Part shown: in pieces, positions 42,726 through 44,500 of the stretch
How positions within the stretch are numbered: position 1 is the first letter of the stretch
How the letters are laid out: every line of letters starts with the position of its first letter
Source of the DNA: Deltaproteobacteria bacterium
Lineage (GTDB): Bacteria; Desulfobacterota; Dissulfuribacteria; Dissulfuribacterales; QOAL01
Assembly: GCA_015493475.1 (NCBI GenBank)
Contig: WGDC01000040.1
Location: forward strand, 1-44,500
DNA length: 44,500 bases
Direction: 5' to 3'
Notes under the pieces: generated by a model
The model's database searches: none
Told to the model about the DNA's origin: nothing
What the model saw: only the letters and a program-made list of their open reading frames with translations
Made by a program: the position numbers and the translations under genes

Positions 42726-43250
42726 CTACTTTTTTGATATCCTCTCTATGAACCTTTCTTGTTTCTTCCTCTGTCTGTAAAAGTAAAAATAGGCTGCAAG
42801 GAAATATGACAGCAACCCTATTGGCAGCGCAACGACCACGCCGCCTGTAACTAAGCAGTATACCACCTGGAGAAACCTTGCAGATATAAGATGTAGTGCC
42901 TCTATAAATCCAGCATTGTGGATGTCGCGCATCATCAACTGCACTTGCTGCCAAGTTATTGGCCGGCCCGTAATCAACACCCCTATCTTCCATGAAAGGT
43001 AGTATTCAACCGGTATGGTCAGGGGGTTACTGACGATCCAATTGATCACTACGGCGGCAATAATGTTTGCCCGGAAAACAGCGCACAGGAAAAGGGTCAA
43101 GACAGTATGGAAAGGAATTGTTGGAGTGAAACCCACAAAAGCCCCCACGGCAATTCCCCTGGCGATGAAAAAGGGATTGCCCCTGAGCCTAACAAGTCTT
43201 AACCAATAATATCTGATTTGACGCCGAGGCGACATGGCCCTTTTCAACAT
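42726..43250 (-). CDS. DUF2062 membrane protein
   Basis: A 174-residue membrane protein of the DUF2062 family. The region GNPFFIARGIAVGAFVGFTPTIPFHT is the signature, followed by helices at about 50-85 and 120-155 and the NWIVSNPLTIPVEYYLSWKIG block. The family is found in many Gram-negative bacteria and its function is not established. The ATG at 43250 follows AAAAGGAG by 5 bases; an upstream GTG at 43268 is less likely. It is followed directly by rsmA (TTG 2 bases after its stop). Confidence 0.88.
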   Translation of the reverse strand: MLKRAMSPRRQIRYYWLRLVRLRGNPFFIARGIAVGAFVGFTPTIPFHTVLTLFLCAVFRANIIAAVVINWIVSNPLTIPVEYYLSWKIGVLITGRPITWQQVQLMMRDIHNAGFIEALHLISARFLQVVYCLVTGGVVVALPIGLLSYFLAAYFYFYRQRKKQERFIERISKK

Positions 43251-43356
43251 AAGACTCCTTTTTACCACAGGTAAAGTCCCAGGGCTACGTAAGACTTGAC
43301 ATGATTTGCACTGAGCAGGGGTGTGAAAAGTCTAAGTAAGCACCTCCGTTTTTCTC

Positions 43357-43385
43357 TTGACAGGCTAAGCAAGGGAGATTATTTA
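43357..43385 (+). promoter_or_regulatory. Sigma-70 promoter of the tRNA-Lys gene
   Basis: TTGACA (43357-43362) and TATTTA (43380-43385) are separated by 17 bases, with the tRNA starting 15 bases further on. The perfect -35 and short leader are typical of tRNA promoters. Confidence 0.65.
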
Positions 43386-43400
43386 GTTGACCGAACTTGA

Positions 43401-43476
43401 GGGCCGTTAGCTCAATTGGTAGAGCAACTGACTCTTAATCAGTAGGTTCGGGGTTCGAGACCCTGACGGCCCACCA
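43401..43476 (+). tRNA. tRNA-Lys (anticodon CTT)
   Basis: A complete 76-base cloverleaf. The acceptor stem pairs GGGCCGT with ACGGCCC, the anticodon stem ACTGA/TCAGT encloses the 7-base loop CTCTTAA (anticodon CTT, reading AAG), and the T-loop GGTTCGAGACC is standard. The 3' CCA is encoded. It is a single gene with its own promoter and terminator. Confidence 0.97.
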
Positions 43477-43484
43477 GAGAAATC

Positions 43485-43517
43485 AGGCACTTACGTTATA
43501 TCGTGAGTGCCTTTTTT
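43485..43517 (+). terminator. Rho-independent terminator of the tRNA-Lys gene
   Basis: An 11-bp stem, AGGCACTTACG (43485-43495) with CGTGAGTGCCT (43502-43512), one wobble pair, loop TTATAT, followed by TTTTTT. It lies 8 bases beyond the tRNA CCA end. Confidence 0.85.
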
Positions 43518-43531
43518 GGTTGCTTGCTAAA

Positions 43532-43552
43532 ATTTGCAACAAATTTGCAACA
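43532..43552. repeat. Tandem ATTTGCAACA repeat; possible integrase arm sites
   Basis: Two copies of ATTTGCAACA (43532-43541 and 43543-43552) are spaced by one base, so their centres are one helical turn (11 bp) apart. Short direct repeats of this kind just beyond a tRNA 3' end are typical of arm-type binding sites for tyrosine integrases of mobile elements. No second copy of the tRNA 3' end was found in the window, so an attachment site is only suggested. Confidence 0.4.
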
Positions 43553-43652
43553 TTTTGGATGGTGTTGTAACGGCTATTTTGCAGCCCAAAAAGCCTTTTA
43601 GACTTTTTGTTTGGAGGGTATCATGATTTGAAAGCCGCAAAGGAGCAACTAT

Positions 43653-43820
43653 ATGAAGGAAAAGAAAACATCCCTCCAGATACTCAACGAGATATTTTTC
43701 AAAAGTCCAAAGGTAGCCCAAGCAGTACAGGATTCAATCAGAAAGGCACAGGACTCCGAAAATACGGAGGAATCCGAGAATCAGGACAGGAAATACCTGG
43801 TGGACGAAGACGATACTTGA
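43653..43820 (+). CDS. Small hypothetical protein (55 residues)
   Basis: An ATG preceded by GGAG at 8 bases opens a 55-residue frame: a basic N-terminus, an amphipathic helical segment (LQILNEIFFKSPKVAQAVQD), and an acidic C-terminal part rich in Glu and Asp (DSENTEESENQDRKYLVDED). The good ribosome site and protein-like composition support a real gene. I do not recognise a family. It is the first gene after the tRNA terminator and may belong to a mobile element; small acidic proteins of this size are often phage or island accessory genes. Confidence 0.55.
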   Translation: MKEKKTSLQILNEIFFKSPKVAQAVQDSIRKAQDSENTEESENQDRKYLVDEDDT

Positions 43821-43854
43821 CAGGTTAGAAACCATAATTTTCCCTGTCAAACCG

Positions 43855-43921
43855 TTAAACAGCCGTTTTAAGCGTTTAACAGATAGTCTCATATCATCTT
43901 GGATTTGAGATAGTCCATATC
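43855..43921. repeat. Inverted repeat and direct repeats downstream of the 55-residue gene
   Basis: GTTAAAC and GTTTAAC form a 7-bp inverted repeat (around 43855-43880). Just beyond it AGATAGTC followed by CATATC occurs twice, at 43881-43895 (one extra base) and 43908-43921. There is no T-run, so these are more likely protein-binding sites or remnants than a terminator. Confidence 0.4.
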
Positions 43922-43922
43922 C

Positions 43923-44306
43923 TCACCATAAAAAACTCCCATAGCAAGCGTACATAATCTCATATGCCTTTTCCGTGGCTCGGTACGCCTCATTTCTTAA
44001 TCGTTCAAATGTCTTCCAGTGCATATATTTCGGCTTTTCAGTAATAGGATCACTGGTGCATAAGCTGGCACCTAGGCGTTTCCTGATTTTTTGAGCCTTC
44101 CTGGTGAGTCTGAGGGGCGGGCTTTCCTGCTGACAGGCGTATGTTAAATTGTGGCAATGACGGCAACGGAAATATTTGCCACCGTAAATTATTGCTACCC
44201 GCCTGTGACATCCAGGGCAGAAAAACCACTGCCTTTTTCCACCGTAATTACAACCTGTCCGGGTGAAGAATATTTCATCTTCAATGAGACCTCTTAAAAA
44301 GGGTCT
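43923..44306 (-). pseudogene. 5'-truncated zinc-ribbon protein remnant
   Basis: A minus-strand frame of 127 codons without an ATG, GTG or TTG start. It encodes the C-terminal part of a conserved hypothetical protein known from many proteobacterial accessory regions: CNYGGKRQWFFCPGC, then RVAIIYGGKYFRCRHC, then NLTYACQQE and a C-terminal helix ending EKPKYMHWKTFERL. The two CxxC pairs form a zinc ribbon. Intact members carry a further N-terminal region, which is missing here: an in-frame TGA at 44307-44309 and unrelated sequence precede it. A frameshift in the upstream region, or an unusual ATT start, cannot be excluded. Confidence 0.6.
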
Positions 44307-44379
44307 TCAATTCGGCATTTTTGAGCTTAAGCTCACACAAAAACAGCGTGAACCAAGTACAGCCAAATTTTATCACAAA

Positions 44380-44499
44380 TTAGGGCATCGTATGCATGAT
44401 TTTCGTGTCATATTTAAGCTTATTTCCGTCTATTTCTGCCAAAAGGCGCACTACTCCTGTAAAGTCCTTTATACTGTAGCCAATGAACAGGCTCGTCGC
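44380..44499 (-). CDS. Partial gene at window end, possibly SIR2-like C-terminus
   Basis: The last 39 codons of a minus-strand gene that continues beyond the window, ending in TAA at 44380-44382. The visible part, TSLFIGYSIKDFTGVVRLLAE and a short basic tail, recalls the LFIGYSLxD segment near the end of SIR2-like domains in bacterial defence proteins, a resemblance too short to rely on. Codon pattern is coding-like compared with the other frames. Confidence 0.3.
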   Translation of the reverse strand, partial: ATSLFIGYSIKDFTGVVRLLAEIDGNKLKYDTKIMHTMP

Positions 44500-44500
44500 A

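Noticed and set aside
43527-43721. Minus-strand open frame after the tRNA terminator.
   Set aside because: Overlaps the tandem repeats and the 55-residue gene, has no ribosome site, and its composition is not protein-like.
43607-43828. A 73-residue plus-strand frame overlapping the 55-residue gene in another phase.
   Set aside because: The frame starting at 43653 has a proper ribosome site and a more protein-like composition.
1-44500. CRISPR arrays, rRNA genes, insertion sequences, replication origin.
   Set aside because: No regularly spaced repeats, rRNA blocks, transposase or origin-type sequence was seen when reading both strands.

Overview
The window is about 44.5 kb of ordinary-density bacterial chromosome. 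The gene content suggests a flagellated, cobalamin-using Desulfobacterota (former Deltaproteobacteria) species: a GlcF/HdrD-like Fe-S oxidoreductase subunit, a DUF6178 protein, a sigma-54-driven flagellar operon with flhF/flhG, several response regulators, and the mfd-surA-HTH-recO order. This placement is inferred from gene content; there is no rRNA or marker search behind it.

Layout. (1) Bases 1-5032, plus strand: an Fe-S subunit of a lactate/glycolate-type dehydrogenase, rlmE, hemW-like radical SAM, a lipoprotein, a YkgJ-type CxxxCC protein, a small membrane protein and a stand-alone Lrp/AsnC ligand-binding domain. (2) Bases 5082-17867, minus strand: one long flagellar/chemotaxis operon read fliL-fliM-fliN-fliO-fliP-fliQ-fliR-flhB-flhA-flhF-flhG-fliA-cheY, then a second FliL-like protein and two small genes. 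A textbook -24/-12 sigma-54 promoter precedes fliL. (3) Bases 18032-24686, minus strand: a GT83/ArnT-like glycosyltransferase, the two halves of ArnA as separate genes (UDP-glucuronate decarboxylase and formyltransferase), a PAP2 phosphatase, and a large AAA+ ATPase of unknown role. (4) Bases 24723-31223, minus strand: a secreted repeat-bearing protein and a block of signalling proteins: an NtrC-type activator with an altered GAFTGA loop, a degenerate histidine-kinase-like protein, a REC-GAF-HD-GYP phosphodiesterase, and a REC protein with a C-terminal SHOCT domain. (5) Bases 31340-35093, plus strand: a DUF6178 protein, then a cobalamin riboswitch with an intrinsic terminator controlling a BtuF-like binding protein and precorrin-2 methyltransferase. 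(6) Bases 35090-43250, minus strand: recO, a RodZ-like HTH membrane protein, a SurA-like chaperone, mfd, an unknown gene, rsmA and a DUF2062 protein. (7) Bases 43357-44500: tRNA-Lys(CTT) with promoter and terminator, followed by what looks like the edge of a more AT-rich accessory element: tandem ATTTGCAACA repeats, a 55-aa gene, a start-less zinc-ribbon remnant, and a partial gene at the window end.

How it fits together. The sigma-54 promoter before fliL and the NtrC-type activator about 9 kb away are natural partners, and a 16-bp palindrome about 130 bp upstream of the promoter is a candidate enhancer site. The arn-like genes suggest envelope (lipid A or other polyisoprenyl-linked glycan) modification, but arnB, arnC and arnD are not in the window. 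No CRISPR array, intact insertion sequence, rRNA or replication origin was recognised. The most unusual items are the AAA+ ATPase co-oriented with split arnA, the REC-SHOCT regulator, the kinase-like protein lacking its ATP-binding motifs, the GAFTHA variant, and FliN with two FliM-like CheY-binding motifs.
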